Shown here in pieces: positions 30,626-42,143 of a stretch of DNA of 64,000 bases. Source of the DNA: Monomorium pharaonis. Lineage: Eukaryota > Arthropoda > Insecta > Hymenoptera > Formicidae. Each line of letters begins with the position of its first letter. Positions within the stretch are counted from its first letter, which is position 1. The position numbers and the translations under genes were made by a program. The notes under the pieces are model-generated. The model did not search any database. It saw nothing but the letters and a program-made list of their open reading frames with translations, and was not told where the DNA came from. The stretch spans positions 12,773,045-12,837,044 of the forward strand of contig NC_050474.1 of assembly GCF_013373865.1 (NCBI RefSeq), read 5' to 3'.

Positions 30626-31410
30626 ATTGTCAAATGATTAAGAATCAGACACCACCTGATGATAATTCATGGACTATTTTACCCTGCGAGATAAAATCGT
30701 TCTATGGTTTGTATCGACAGAAGCATGTTATTTATTGTTTCATGGTGTTTGTTTTTTTGCTCACAGAGTTTTATTTATTGTTTTTTTCTCTAGCTGATTT
30801 CTTGGCTGTTCATCTAGGTGCTAAAAATAGACTTTATAATTCCTCTTATAAACTGAGGAATTTGGAAAGGGCCGCAGAAAAAAGATGCAAACAGCGATAC
30901 TTTCATCCAAAGATGAAAGTGAGCCTTCTTCAAAAAAATTTATTGCTTCTCCTAAAGACATTGCATTAACAAGTAAAAGCAAAGGATTTTCTCGATTTAA
31001 TGCTCAACCGAAAGTAAAGTGTGCTGTGAAGGTCTGCGAGGTCAATACTTCCAATAGGCAAGATCAGAATGATAAAATCTTGAAAATAGTGAGAAAAAAC
31101 AGGGGTTCTGAGACTTTATCTATAGCGGATATCAAAACAAAACTTTTAGAGCGAAAGAAGCAAATGAAACAGAAGATACTGCTCCATGTGAAAGTCATCT
31201 CTTCAAATAATAAAGCTAAATGTGATTTACAGTCACCTGACAGTAACCGAGAAAACATCTCGCAATATTCACAATCCTCTGTGCAAGAAAGAGAGGCTAC
31301 ACGACATTCATCATAATCTGGACATGAAGATAAGGAAAATGATTTCCCATCTGAGTTTTGTTCAGAATATAGAAGACGAAGATTCTAACATCGAAACAGT
31401 TGAATTTTAA
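30626..31410 (+). pseudogene. partner protein of the transposon, N-terminal part
   Basis: NQTPPDDNSWTILPCEIKSF opens the region, followed after a frameshift by a basic Ser/Lys-rich stretch (SKDESEPSSKKF, KTKLLERKKQMKQK). The W-containing start and a low-complexity middle fit the upstream part of the DUF4806 proteins that accompany this transposase in insects. The possible intron at 31411-31615 ends in a pyrimidine tract and TTTCAG. Identification rests on what follows. Confidence 0.5.
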
Positions 31411-31614
31411 CTTTGCTACAATGCAGAGCTCCACGAAGAAAGCAAAAAAACAACTGTCTCTTTTACCTGTAAAGAAAGTGTCAGGACAAATGCAATCTAT
31501 TTATAAATCATCCTACTTCTCAAGTGTGTATTGTTTTATTTTTCTTTGTATAATTAATTTATAATGCTTTCTTATTTGATTAACTGTTTTATATATCCTT
31601 ATTTATTTCAGATT

Positions 31615-32125
31615 TTGAAAAAGATGTGCTAAAATTGCTCAAAGAAAAAAATGGAAAGATTGAAATGGTTTCTAGTAATGTGGCAAAACTAAATATGCAT
31701 ATACTTCCAAATGAAAAAGTATTGTTAAGGCCTAAAGGCATGCCAATTTACCGACTAAAGACTTTAAAGGAAGTTTCTGAAATGGAGACCTTTTTACAAG
31801 ATGAAGATAACTTGTCATGCACAGTATGTAGATTATCCTGTATGTAGATTATTTGAATTAAAAGTGCAATATTTTATGTAGTACCTGAGACTAATTTTAA
31901 TTTGTTAATTTTTAATAAGCTCAATTTATGAAACTCAACACGTTTACATTTCAGTCCATTTATCTAAGTTTATATGTATCTAAAAATCCTTCATTGGAGA
32001 GGACATCTACGATGAAATTGATGACCCAAGTTTTCAATAATTTTATTGGTAGTGAATACAGTTTTAGTGGTCAAATAGGCAAACGCAAATTTGAAGATCT
32101 CTTATTATAGACTGCCATCAAAGGT
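31615..32125 (+). pseudogene. DUF4806-like domain (broken)
   Basis: LKTLKEVSEMETFLQDEDNL and, after a stretch of about 120 bp that may be an intron, MKLMTQVFNNFIGSEYSFSG then KRKFEDLLL. This is the order of a DUF4806 domain: a PI/LxxxxELxxxExxL helix, then the IL..LF.N.LA..YS..G...K..F..L repeat. A stop follows LLL before TAIK. Function of DUF4806 is unknown; it is common in transposon-derived insect ORFs. Confidence 0.6.
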
Positions 32126-32696
32126 AAAAGTCTCTTACTTTTTTAGTAAAACGTATCTCTCAATAGATTAATTTTTTCAGTACATGTTAAAATTTATGTT
32201 AAAGTAAATATTGATTCCAGCTTAATGTTTCATTTTATATCTAATTAAAAATTTAGTTCAATAAGTCCACTGGTTTAGTAGAACTTGATAAGAGAACTAA
32301 GAATACTGTCAGAAATCTTGAACAGCTACTGTAAATACTCTAGTATCTAATTTGTCAAGAAATAGTGTTTTCTTTTATTTCTTTGTTTTAATAAACACTG
32401 ATATGAACATGTAGGTCTTTCGTCAATGAAGAAATGTAAAGTGTTAAATTGTCTTAATTGTACGATTTTACCCATTTGCTTTTTTTCATATTTTTCATAG
32501 TTTTATTTACGAAGTGAAGGTTGGAATTTATTTTTAAGCTAATATTTGATTAATAAAGGGCAAAACAATTTTTTATTTTAACAATAAATATAGGTTTACG
32601 ATTAAAAAAAATTAATGTAAATGGGATGATAATTTTTCTTTGTATTTGTTTTACGGTCTGAACAGTTTTTTAAAACTTGTGTTTTGCCTTATTTAG
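32126..32696. other. no gene recognised
   Basis: AT-rich. It ends with a pyrimidine-rich stretch and TTATTTAG, a plausible splice acceptor for the exon that follows. Confidence 0.4.
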
Positions 32697-32851
32697 ATGC
32701 TGTTAGTTTAAAAATAGATGATACAGACTTTTTAGTGTCTAAGAGAAGAATACAAGCTTAGCTCAAAGATGCCAAATGGAGAAATAAAAAAGATAGCACT
32801 TCTAGTCAACAATCGTCTCCTAGTCAACAGCTGTTTTTTAATCAACAAAAT
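32697..32851 (+). pseudogene. exon of unknown protein, 5' half, split by copia
   Basis: After an acceptor-like TTATTTAG the frame reads DAVSLKIDDTDFLVSKRRIQ, one stop, then KDAKWRNKKDSTSSQQSSPS and QQLFFNQQN. It continues in the same frame at 40448 on the other side of the copia element. The stop may be a mutation. Perhaps the last exon of the DUF4806-type partner. Confidence 0.5.
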
Positions 32852-33117
32852 TGTCGATTGAGAGGCTTTGCAGAGGTCCATGAGCCGGGCCTCATACCCT
32901 CTTTGTAGAACCATAGCGCTGTACATGCGGCGGCGCGCCTGCGCGGCACCTCGTGCACGTGGGGACCGACCGTGCTGGCAGTAGTAGCATAATATCGCGT
33001 AGCATAGCGTGCATGTGATATATATACAGAGTCTGTGATACGATAATTAAAGGGTTTCTAAGCATAAACAATCTGTGTGTTATTCCCGACCGTACCTTAA
33101 GAGACAACAGTCTTACA
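32852..33117 (+). repeat. copia 5' LTR
   Basis: TGTCGATTGAGAGG to ACAGTCTTACA. Contains TATATATACAG near 33016 and ATTAAAG, possible core promoter and polyadenylation elements. Confidence 0.9.
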
Positions 33118-33132
33118 GGTTACGGGCCCAGG
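33118..33132 (+). promoter_or_regulatory. copia primer-binding site
   Basis: GGTTACGGGCCCAGG directly after the LTR differs by one base from the GGTTATGGGCCCAG site of Drosophila copia, which is primed by an internal fragment of initiator tRNA-Met. Confidence 0.8.
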
Positions 33133-34288
33133 GCACGTATCTACTGCGTGGAAAAGTGCGACGGTATAGCATCGGATAAAGTTTAGTGCGTATTAGAGGA
33201 AAAGCCTAAGAGAATTCTAGAAGGTAAGTACACAAGATCTCTGTTCTGACGAGAATTGAGAAAGGTACTTAGATAAAATCAGAGAATTCTAGGAAGTTAA
33301 ATAATTCTAGAAAATTAAGAGAATTCTAGAAGATTAAAGATTTAAGAGGACTATGCCAAAGAGTTAGAGATTCGATCGAGGATGGTTTAGTCATATAAAG
33401 AACAAATAAATGCTGACCGCCAGGGGAACAAAAAGACAAGAAGCGGCATATATGCGGCGTGTCTATGCGGGTCGAGTGTAAACAAAGACATTCGCTGTCT
33501 TTCTCTTGATGCTTGGACCACGTGCGTGTGTCGCAGTGCTGAGTGCGCCATGCGCTTATCGAGCTACCCGGCGCGTTAGACACTTAAAACTCGAGTTAAA
33601 ATTACAGTGTGGATCCGTGTAATTGAAAAACTATAACCAACTTCAAAGAGATTAGATGAAGACAAAGAGATTAGATGAGTATAAAGATGCTAGAGAAATC
33701 TAAATCAAAGTCGTTATGCACCGGGTCAGGAATCGAGTGTAACTTGCTGTGCGATATGGCTCGATTGCTGAAGGAGGCCGGGCAAATCTGTATGTGTCCC
33801 ATACGTATGCGTGATCAACCCAAATCCCATAGATATTTTCAGCAGTGGTGGAGATCACATATTGGAGAGTGGTGTGCACGTGTGGATGGCGCTGCAGAGG
33901 CGCGTGGTCTCGTTTTCAGTCTATACTGAATTGCCGTGCGTTCTCTATAGTCTCGAGGGCACAAGAAAATCTCTTTCTGCATTAAGAATATTAGAAGAGA
34001 ATTGTCTGATATTATTGTATATCGAAAATTACAATATAATTTAAATCCCGGTTCAGATGTTGCAAGAATATAAAGAGGATGTCATATCTCTAGAGGATGA
34101 AGATACTCAGCGTCAAATCGCTGATTAGAATCGAAAGCGATAAAACGAAAACGATAAGACGACAGAGGAGTCTGTAAAAACTAGAGAGAGAGAAAAGAAG
34201 TTGAATCCTTAGAGACTGAAGATGAAGGTATGAGTATAAATATTTAATTAAAAAATACAGCACATTTCACATAATTAAAGGTAAGAGG
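33133..34288 (+). other. copia leader region
   Basis: 1.15 kb between primer site and gag. Short open frames on both strands have no recognisable motif. It includes several GAATTCTAGA(A/G) repeats at 33211-33335. Confidence 0.5.
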
Positions 34289-35430
34289 TTGAGAACAATT
34301 AAAATATTAAGAGTTAGAAATATCTATATATATATGTGTAAGTATGTAAACAAAATGTATACTAATTTAAATTTTTTTAATTTAGAGAATACGAAAGTAG
34401 AGGTTAAATCTAGAGGAGCCATACCAAAGAAGCCACGAATATTAGAGAACATAATCGTACAAGAAGACCGTCCAATCTTGCCAATTGGAAGCAAGATTTT
34501 GTATGAAAAACAAAAAAGGCTAATCGCTAAAAATGACTTAGTGGCAGAGAAAATGCAAGCATCGCTCAGCATGATAGAAAAGATTATGGAGGGAGCGAAT
34601 AAAATAATGGAGAAGATGGTCAGAGTGTCGGAGGTCAATCTAGAAGAACAGAAAATCAAACTTAGATGTTTAGAGATAAATAAAAACAACACAGAAAGTT
34701 TAGAGAATTTAGAGGAAAACCATGTTCAAAAATCAAGAGAATTAGAGTTAAAAAATAAAAGAAAATTAGAGGAAATGATTTATGGATCTGAGAATAGAGA
34801 AAAAGAAGTAGCTAACGTTAAGAGTTTGGAAGTAATTAAGAGTGTAATTAAAAGCGAACTGAACGATCAAAAAATAAATATTAAACGAGAATATAAACTG
34901 ACGCAAAAATCAAACTTTGATCTTTGGTTAGATTATTTGAAATCGGAACTAATGAACAACGATTTGTTAGATGTTATAGATATTAAAGTAAAGAGTCCAG
35001 AAAATCTCACAGAATTAAAAATAATTAAGAGAAATAATCTTGTCAGAGATATAATAATCAATCATTTAGACGAAGAATATCATAAGAGAATTCTACATGG
35101 ACATGATTCTAAGGAAATTTTGAAGAGGCTAAGAAGTTATAAAAATAATGAGACAAATGTTACTCATACATTCGTAAAAGCTCGTTTGTATCAAATGAAA
35201 ATGAGAAAAGATGAAAAAGTAAATAATTTTTGCGAACGCTTTGATTCTGTCATTAGATAATATGAGACATGTGAAGATGTAGTGCCTCTCACTGAACAAG
35301 AGATCAAATTCTATCAGGCAGTTTCTTCTAATATACCTGAATTAAGAGGTGATGATTTGATTAGAAGACAAACAAACCTGAGAGAAATGAATATTGATGA
35401 GATAAAATCATTCATGATGCAGAAAAGTTA
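34289..35430 (+). pseudogene. gag: copia gag (capsid region)
   Basis: A 323-codon frame, charged and coiled-coil-like at first (LEENHVQKSRELELKNKRKL), then the capsid-type NFDLWLDYLKSELMNNDL, VRDIIINHLDEEYHKRI, TFVKARLYQMKM and FCERFDSVIR. It stops at 35258 but the same frame continues to about 35430. The hexamer TTAGAG is strikingly frequent here and through the integrase, mostly as Leu-Glu codons. Confidence 0.75.
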
Positions 35431-35494
35431 GAGGCAAAAAAGAGGTCCAAACTAAAAAATGAGCCAAAAGTTCAGAGAGTCACCAGCGGAACCA

Positions 35495-35645
35495 AAGGTA
35501 AACCCAAAAGATGCTATCACTGCAATAAAGATGGACATTGAGCGAAAGATTATCCACTGATAGAGACTGACGCGTGGTTCTGTTACTATTGTCAGAAAAT
35601 CAAGAACCACAAAGGGGATGACTGCCCGCATGTTAAAACTCAGAT
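35495..35645 (+). pseudogene. gag: copia nucleocapsid zinc knuckles
   Basis: RCYHCNKDGH, stop in place of Trp, AKDYP: a CCHC knuckle whose last Cys is Tyr. A second motif CYYCQKIKNHKGDDC follows. The usual role is RNA packaging. Both knuckles look damaged or atypical. Confidence 0.7.
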
Positions 35646-35885
35646 TATGGAGAAGTTTAGAGGAAAAAAGTATAAAAATAAAATGTCTTTTATTAAAAAA
35701 GAAAAAAACAAAATAAGACTAAGTTTGAACAAAAGGGCTTTAAGAGGAATGTTAAAAGTAAATCGTTTAAAAAGGAAAGTAAAGAGGACAAAAAGCCAAA
35801 GAAAACAACGAAAGTCACAGCTAAGGAAAAATCAGGTAAAAATAGGTTCTCAAAGTATCTAGAAGATTCCAAAGAGCCAATTAAC
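35646..35885 (+). pseudogene. copia basic linker
   Basis: A Lys/Arg-rich region (KKYKNKMSFIKKEKNKIRLS) between nucleocapsid and protease. No motif. Confidence 0.5.
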
Positions 35886-35889
35886 TTTA

Positions 35890-36418
35890 TTTAATTGATT
35901 AGGAACACGATTCAGGAACAACCAATCATATTGTAAATAAAAGTATAATTTTTTCAAATTTTGAAAAATGTAAAAATAGAGTCATTAAATGTGCAAACAA
36001 AAATTAAATTGCTGATTTAATAATAGATGGCAAAGGAAATCTTATGTTGTATGCAAATGAAAAAGAAGGAAAAGTCATTAGATTAACTAATGTAATTACA
36101 ACAAAGGATGTGTCCGAAAATCTATTGTCTTTAAGAAGGTTAGATGCAGGGTTTAGTATTTATTTAGACGATAAAATACTTAAAGTTTGTAATAAAACAA
36201 CCAATAGAGTAGCATTTGAAGGAATTTATGAAAAATCCAATTGGATAATACAATTTAGAACAAAGAGAAACAAAATAGAGGCAAATGACGATAATGAATA
36301 CGCTGTGTACTGTTGTAAGGCTAGAATAGTTTCACACAATGAGCACCTTGAACAATCGCAAGCAAACATTCAAAATAAAGAGTTATCCCATTTGGAGAGA
36401 GAGTCTAGAAAAGATTAA
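35890..36418 (+). pseudogene. pol: copia aspartic protease
   Basis: HDSGTTNHIV near 35905 carries the catalytic D-S-G. Downstream LTNVITTKDVSENLLSLRRL and DAGFSIYLDDKILKV follow the copia pattern (V..vp.l..NLlSv..L...G). Stops occur at 36003 and 36416. The protease would process the polyprotein. Confidence 0.8.
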
Positions 36419-36466
36419 AATGTTGGCTGTGCGATTGGGAGGGAGAATGATGAGAAGCTCATAGAT

Positions 36467-37612
36467 GTGAACGAGAGACTAGAGTATGGATATAATACAG
36501 ACCCCAATCAAACTATTAAATTAGAGGATATAGAGTCATTACAAGAGTTAGAGGAAATAATTGAGAGTCTAATAGTAGAGAAACCAAAGAGATTAGAGAA
36601 AATCAGTGAAGCATTGCTATGGCTCACTAGACTAGGTCATGCTTCATTAAACTACCTTAAGAGGCTACAAAAAGTAGAAAAGAGCTTAGAGAAAATAAAA
36701 TTTGACGATTTTATATTAGAATGTGAGGTCTGTATTATGGCAAAGATGGAAAAGTTGCCTTTCAGAGAAACAAGGCAGAGAGCTCAAAGACCACTTCAAG
36801 TTATACACACGGACATTATGGGTCCAATAAAGCCTGCATCTTATCCAGGACATAAGAGATTTATAATTATATTTATAGACGATTATTCCAGGTTAGCTAA
36901 AGCATACTCATTAAAAACAAAAGACGAATCTGGAGAGGCTTTAGAGAAATATCTAGTATCTACTAGAAATATGTTGGCAAAAAAGGAAAAGGTGTGTTAT
37001 GTCATGTTAGACCAAGGTAAAGAGTTCATTGGAGGTAAGTTTAAAAGTATACTCGAAAGAGAAAAGATAGAAGCTATCTTCTCACCACCATACACGCCCG
37101 AACCCAATGGAGTTGCAGAGCGATTTAACAAAACGCTACAAGAGAAAATACGAACATACATGTTCGATTCGGGATTATCTAAGAGTATGTGGGAGTTCGC
37201 AGCTGAAGCTGCTATACATGTGTACAACAGATCTCCACACAAAACGTTAGAGTATAAAGTCTCGTTAAAGAAGTTCGCATTAAAAACAAAATGTCACTGT
37301 GAACAAATAAAGAAATTTGGATGCATCAGATACGCAAAAGTACCGAAACCTAGTTTAAAGTTTGATACTAGAGCAATTAGAGGCGTACTAGTGGAATATA
37401 TCAATACCGGCTATCTACTATGGCATCCTAGTACGACAAAATTTATAGAGTCACGACATATCCGCTTCAACGAGAAGCTTGTATACAAAAAGATATATAA
37501 ACTCAGTCAAGTAGAGGATGACAATTGGATGAAAGAGTTTAGAGAAGAGGATGATAAAGAGACAACAGAGCAAAACAACTTAGAGCCCAGAGAAGAAAAG
37601 AGGAAGACATAG
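36467..37612 (+). pseudogene. pol: copia integrase
   Basis: 381 open codons. HHCC region LTRLGHASLNYL and CEVCIMAK, where the first His appears replaced by Leu (LLWLTRLGH). Core: VIHTDIMGPI (Asp 1), MLDQGKEFIG (Asp 2), PYTPEPNGVAERFNKTL (Glu), so the DDE triad is kept. C-terminal KKFGCIRYAKVPK and GVLVEYINTGYLLWHP fit the copia GKGY-type tail. It would insert the cDNA with a 5-bp staggered cut, as the AAAAT repeats show. The missing His and a stop before the RT are the damage seen. Confidence 0.9.
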
Positions 37613-37815
37613 AAAACAGGCAAAACAATTAAATGATCAAAAACAGAAGGTCGCACATGATGACGCTCCAATGACTAAAAGTAAAACTAAAAGAAATTAG
37701 AGTCATTAGATGAAAATGAAATTAGTCATGTACAAAAACTAGAAGATAAAGCTTTGCTACATATGTAGAAAGTGACCGTCAAATCCTAAATGAAACGCAA
37801 AAACTAGAAGATAAA

Positions 37816-38471
37816 ATGCGTCAGTGTCTCTTGGTATCATTGCATGGAGATCCTATTTCTTATGAAGAGGCAATAAAGAGCAAATATAGAGAAGATTGGA
37901 GAATAGCCATAAATGAAGAGCTGGAATCCATGAATGTCAATCAGGTATGGAGACTTTTTGACAGACCAACGGAAACATTGGGTAGAGGTAAAGCCAATAT
38001 AATAGATTCAGAGTGGATATTTAAGAGAAAATTAGAGATGAATGGATCGACTAGATACAGGGCAAGACTGGTAACTAGAGGCTTTAGAGACAAAAATGTA
38101 TATGATCTCAAAGAGACATATGCTCCAGTTTCAAGACTGTCACTGGTTAGATCTATTCTGGCAATAATAAACAGATATGGTTTATATGCCTGTCAATTAG
38201 ATGTTAAGGCCGCATTTTTCAATGGAATTTTAGAGGAAGAGATATACATGGAAATCCCGGAGGGACTAGAAGTAAATGCACAAACTAAAAGGACAAAAGT
38301 GTGCAAACTAGAGAAAACTTTGTATGGCTCTAAAGATAAGCCCAAAGAATAACATTTTCAGAGGAAGCTCAAAAACTCGGTCTGGAAAACAACTTACATA
38401 AACCATGTTTGTTCACCTGGAGAAAGAATGGCAAAATGGCTGTCATACTACTTTATGTGGATGACATACTA
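37816..38471 (+). pseudogene. pol: copia reverse transcriptase, 5' part
   Basis: EAIKSKYREDWRIAINEELE, NQVWRLF, RYRARLVTRGF, ETYAPVSRLSLVRSIL and QLDVKAAFFNGIL (Asp of motif A). A stop at 38352 and a frameshift follow. The frame then reaches YVDDIL, the catalytic motif, and is cut directly behind it by the element at 38472. Confidence 0.9.
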
Positions 38472-39029
38472 CCCATATAGATAAAAAGGTGTCTTTTAGA
38501 TTTCTAAAAGAAATCTATTTGAACTTTATATTACTATTTATTGTTAAAATGATTGTTTAGCGTCATTTGCAATAAAAATGTTGAAAAATATGTGTATAAA
38601 AATATATAATTATGTTGCACTTTATGAAGTATGAGACAGTATATAAAGTGTCATTAAAGTAACATATATATTAAATTATTTCGAAATAAATGCATGTATT
38701 ATGTTAAAAGAAGTAATTTTAGCTAAATGAATATATTGTGTTTTCGGTAAACATAATTATAAGCCTAATATAAGCTTCTGGCCAGGAAGAGGTTAAGATA
38801 TCTTGTTCAGATCTTTCATTTAGATATCTTTGACATGTCTAATTCGAAAATTTTTAAGACATCTTTTAAGATGTCTTGTAGAATTCTTTTAGATATCTTT
38901 TAGAAATTCTATGAACATATCTTCGACAAAATCTTTTTAGATATCTTTTAGATATCTTTTAGAATTGTCTTGAAGACATCTTGAATAAGATGTCTTTTTG
39001 ATTTCTACAAGATATCAATGTTTACTGGG
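38472..39029. mobile_element. AGATATCT-rich TA element, short copy
   Basis: Inverted relative to the long copy at 28305-29701. Ends CCCATATAGATAAAAAGG and GATATCAATGTTTACTGGG, flanked by TA (38470-38471, 39030-39031). Taking it out with one TA joins the RT codons on both sides in frame. It keeps both ends and about 500 bp of the long copy, so it is an internally deleted derivative. Confidence 0.9.
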
Positions 39030-39031
39030 TA

Positions 39032-39459
39032 GTCGCCAGCAATGACTCAATGACATGAGAAAACTAGATGAAATTAAGAGCAGATTGAGTGGAGTCTTTG
39101 AGATGAAAGATCTCGGAGAGCCCAAACAATTTCTGGGAATGGCAATAGAGAGAAATAAAGAAGAAAAATACATTGTCATGCACCAGACAAATTACACGGA
39201 AAGTGTATTAGAAAGGTTTAACATGAAACATTGTAAATCTCAAGATACACTCATGATCACTAGACGAGCGAGCAATAAAAATAAGAAGAATAAGTTAGAA
39301 GATGCTAAAGATAAAACTAGAGTTAGAGAGGCAAAGAAAGTGCCCTACAAAGAAGCTATTGGAAGCTTAATGTATTTGGCAAATGCTACAAGACCTGACA
39401 TAGCATTCACAGTAAACTATCTAGCAAGAAAACAGTTAGAGCCTACTGAAGAAGATTGA
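39032..39459 (+). pseudogene. pol: copia reverse transcriptase, 3' part
   Basis: Starts VASNDSM in phase with YVDDIL, one stop at 39055, then SGVFEMKDLGEPKQFLGMAI, MHQTNYTESVLERFNM, YKEAIGSLMYLANATRPDIA. All are standard copia RT and connection motifs. Confidence 0.9.
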
Positions 39460-40030
39460 CTAGATGTAAAAAGAGTTTTCAGATACTTAAGAGGAACTGC
39501 AAATAGAGGATTGGTGCTAAGAGGTACAATGAATGAATTAGAGGCATTAACGGATGCTAGCTTTAGAGATTGTATAGATTCTACATCCACTGGAGATTAC
39601 ATAATTAAACTATTTGGAGATGTAATAGCTTGGAGAAGTCATAAACAGACTTATGTTACACTCTCTACTTGCCAAGCCGAATATCTGGTTATGAGTGATG
39701 CCTGTCAAGAGTTAATTTCGCTGGATAAGTCAATTAGACATGTTGTTGGAATGACGTTCTTTCCGATAACAATCCGGTGTGATAATCAATCTGCAGGAGA
39801 CTGCACTAAAAGAAATGGAAGTCACAAGCTTAAGACGTTTGATGAGAGTTTAGAAGAAATAGAGAAAACTTTAAGAGAAAGAGAAATTTCTGAAAACAGA
39901 AAGGATATAGCAGACACTCATAGAGACTTTGTGAAACAATGATCAAAGAAAAATTAGAGTCCAATTGATAGAGACAAGAGAAAATCTGGCTGACATCATG
40001 ACAAAACTTTTGCTTTTAGAAACCTTTAAA
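39460..40030 (+). pseudogene. pol: copia RNase H
   Basis: TDASFRDCIDSTSTGDYI, VIAWRSHKQTYVTLSTCQAE and IRCDNQSAGDCTKR give the D, E and D of RNase H. A stop at 39457 separates it from the RT, and a stop at 39940 precedes the last residues. Confidence 0.88.
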
Positions 40031-40167
40031 TATTTAAGAGATAAAATTATGAATTAAGAGTTTAAGACGAATAAACCTTCTAACCAATGTTAAATTTTAT
40101 TTGTTTAAATAAAAAAGAGGATTAGAGAAGCTTAGAGAACAGTATCGCAGCCAGCGCACGAACCAGC

Positions 40168-40179
40168 AAAGGGAGGGAG
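40168..40179 (+). promoter_or_regulatory. copia polypurine tract
   Basis: AAAGGGAGGGAG immediately before the 3' LTR, the plus-strand primer in LTR elements. Confidence 0.8.
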
Positions 40180-40447
40180 TGTCGGTTGAGAGGCTTTACA
40201 GAGGTCCGTGAGCCGGGCCTCCTCCCCTCTTTGTAGAACCATAGCGCTGTACATGCGGTGGCGCGCCTGTGCGGCACGGCGTGCACGTGGGGACAGATCG
40301 TGCTGGCAGTAGCAGCGTGGTATCGTGTAGCATAGCGTGCATATGTGATGTATATACAGAGTCTGTAATACAATAATTAAAGAGTTTCTAAGCATAAACA
40401 ATCTGTGCGTTATTCCCGACCGTACCTTAAGAGACAACAGTCCTACA
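40180..40447 (+). repeat. copia 3' LTR
   Basis: TGTCGGTTGAGAGG to ACAGTCCTACA, highly similar to the 5' LTR. Confidence 0.9.
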
Positions 40448-40562
40448 AAAATACTAGTCAAGAAAAAAATACAAGACGTGAAAAAGGATTGAGGCAGAAG
40501 CAGAAGTATAGTAGTGAGGATAGTAGTTCTTCAATCAGATCTTTACCTCATGCAAATTAATA
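40448..40562 (+). pseudogene. exon of unknown protein, 3' half
   Basis: After removal of copia and one AAAAT, the frame from 32851 runs on as TSQEKNTRREKGLRQKQK, then YSSEDSSSSIRSLPHAN and stop. It is a basic then Ser-rich tail of the kind seen in transposon-encoded nuclear proteins. Confidence 0.5.
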
Positions 40563-41045
40563 ATATTGCTGTTTGTGGTAACATTAGCAGGCCAAACAAA
40601 ATTTTTATTTAAATATGTTGATTTATATTATTTTGATTTATCCTACTAATTTTTAAGAGTTTTATACTATTTTTTATTCTCTTCGTAATTATTTAATTTG
40701 AAGTTTTATTGACCCTATCATACTCAATGTATGTGTAGTAACTTTGCTTTACAAATATAAATTCAATCTTATTTGTTTGCCGTACTAATTTTTAAAGTTG
40801 TATGTCTACCATTTTTATTTTTCATCGTTGAAAGTGTTCTCTTCGTGATTATTAAAATTGCTAATTTTACTATACTCATTGATTTTTTGTACACTACCTT
40901 CCTGATCCAAACAGGCAATATAACTACTATAAGGATTATTTAAATGAATTTCAGAGGTCATTTATCATATTTAATGTACACAGTCGACTGTTCAGTTTAC
41001 TGTTCGGTGTTATCAAAACTTTGAGGGAGAGAGAAAAAAAGAATA
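40563..41045. other. no gene recognised
   Basis: AT-rich. GTTCGGTGTTATCAAAACTT near 41005 is followed by GA-rich sequence. Nothing else. Confidence 0.4.
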
Positions 41046-41049
41046 ACAA

Positions 41050-41296
41050 AGGGAGTGAGTGTACATTCTAATCGATGTCGATTCGATGTCTTTTCGAGAA
41101 TAGCAGAAAAACATGACGCTTAAATAAACGTGCTATCCGATATTTGCAATATTTTAAAAATATGCGTATTGTAATTTTATCACAATTCCATCGATATCGA
41201 AATGTCGATTTCAATCACAAAATCACGTCGAATCGATGTATTCGATCGACGTCTTTTATCGACATCGATTCGATTTCGAATCGAGCAACCATTTCT
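41050..41296. mobile_element. possible MITE with TCGATGTCGATTCGATG repeats
   Basis: AATCGATGTCGATTCGATGTC at 41071-41091 is inverted as GACATCGATTCGATTTCGA at about 41260-41278. Boundaries are loose. Confidence 0.45.
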
Positions 41297-42143
41297 CACT
41301 GGGATATGCAGCAGCGTAGCGAGCCATGTGGCTCCACGGGCTCTCCACGCGCTTATCATACATTTCCTTACTTAAAACTTTATTTGTATTTTTTTATATT
41401 AATGAATAATTAAATAAATAAATTTAAATTAATAAATAAATTAATAAATAAACAGAGAAATAAGTGAACTGAAAAGTAAATAAGTAAATATAAATACAAT
41501 TAGAAATTATTTCAATTCCTTATTATTTTTTATTTTTAGTTGTTAATTATTTATTTGTGTACTTGTATTTATTTAATTATTTGAAATATTTATTTGATTC
41601 AATTACTTAATTCTCATAATTGACTTAGCAGCGATAGACAAAATTAACTACGGAGAGTGTGTTATACAAAGATATAAAAAAAATTGTTGATAAAAAGTAT
41701 TAAAATAAATTGTTAGTAAACAATTTGTTTAAACAGTTTTTTAAAGAATTATTTTAGCATGTGTTTTTTTTTTAATTATTATAGTGATTTTTTTCGTAGC
41801 GAAGAAGCTATCAATTTTCATTTAAAAACAGTTTTTAAAAAAATGTTTAAATTTTTTAAATAATTTCTTAGTATCGACATGCATTATGTGTTCCTTATGC
41901 AATTTTTCCGTAGAATTCAGTGCTATTATTTTAATTTCAAATAATAAAAATAATTTATATATCTACTATTCCTTATTTTTTTCTTATTATTTAAAAACAC
42001 TTTTAAAAGAGAAGAGGAAGGAGTAAAAAGAATTAAAATTTTTTTTATTTAAAAGTAAAACATTTATACGTAAATTGCGGCTAAGATTTGTTCCACGTTT
42101 TAGATTTTTGTTGTCCTAAAAAAGGCCGATTGTTATCTATTAA

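Larger units (their letters stand above)
32852..40447 (+). mobile_element. full-length copia-type LTR retrotransposon
   Basis: 7596 bp with LTRs at 32852-33117 and 40180-40447, flanked by AAAAT on both sides (32847-32851, 40448-40452). A tRNA-half-type primer site GGTTACGGGCCCAG follows the 5' LTR, and AAAGGGAGGGAG precedes the 3' LTR. Gene order gag-PR-IN-RT-RH is the copia (Ty1) order. Each domain holds at least one lesion and the RT carries a 558-bp insertion, so this copy is dead. The two LTRs differ at several positions. Confidence 0.95.

Noticed and set aside
33675..33929. Open frames in the copia leader
   Set aside because: No gag-like motif, overlapping frames on both strands, and located before the long gag frame.
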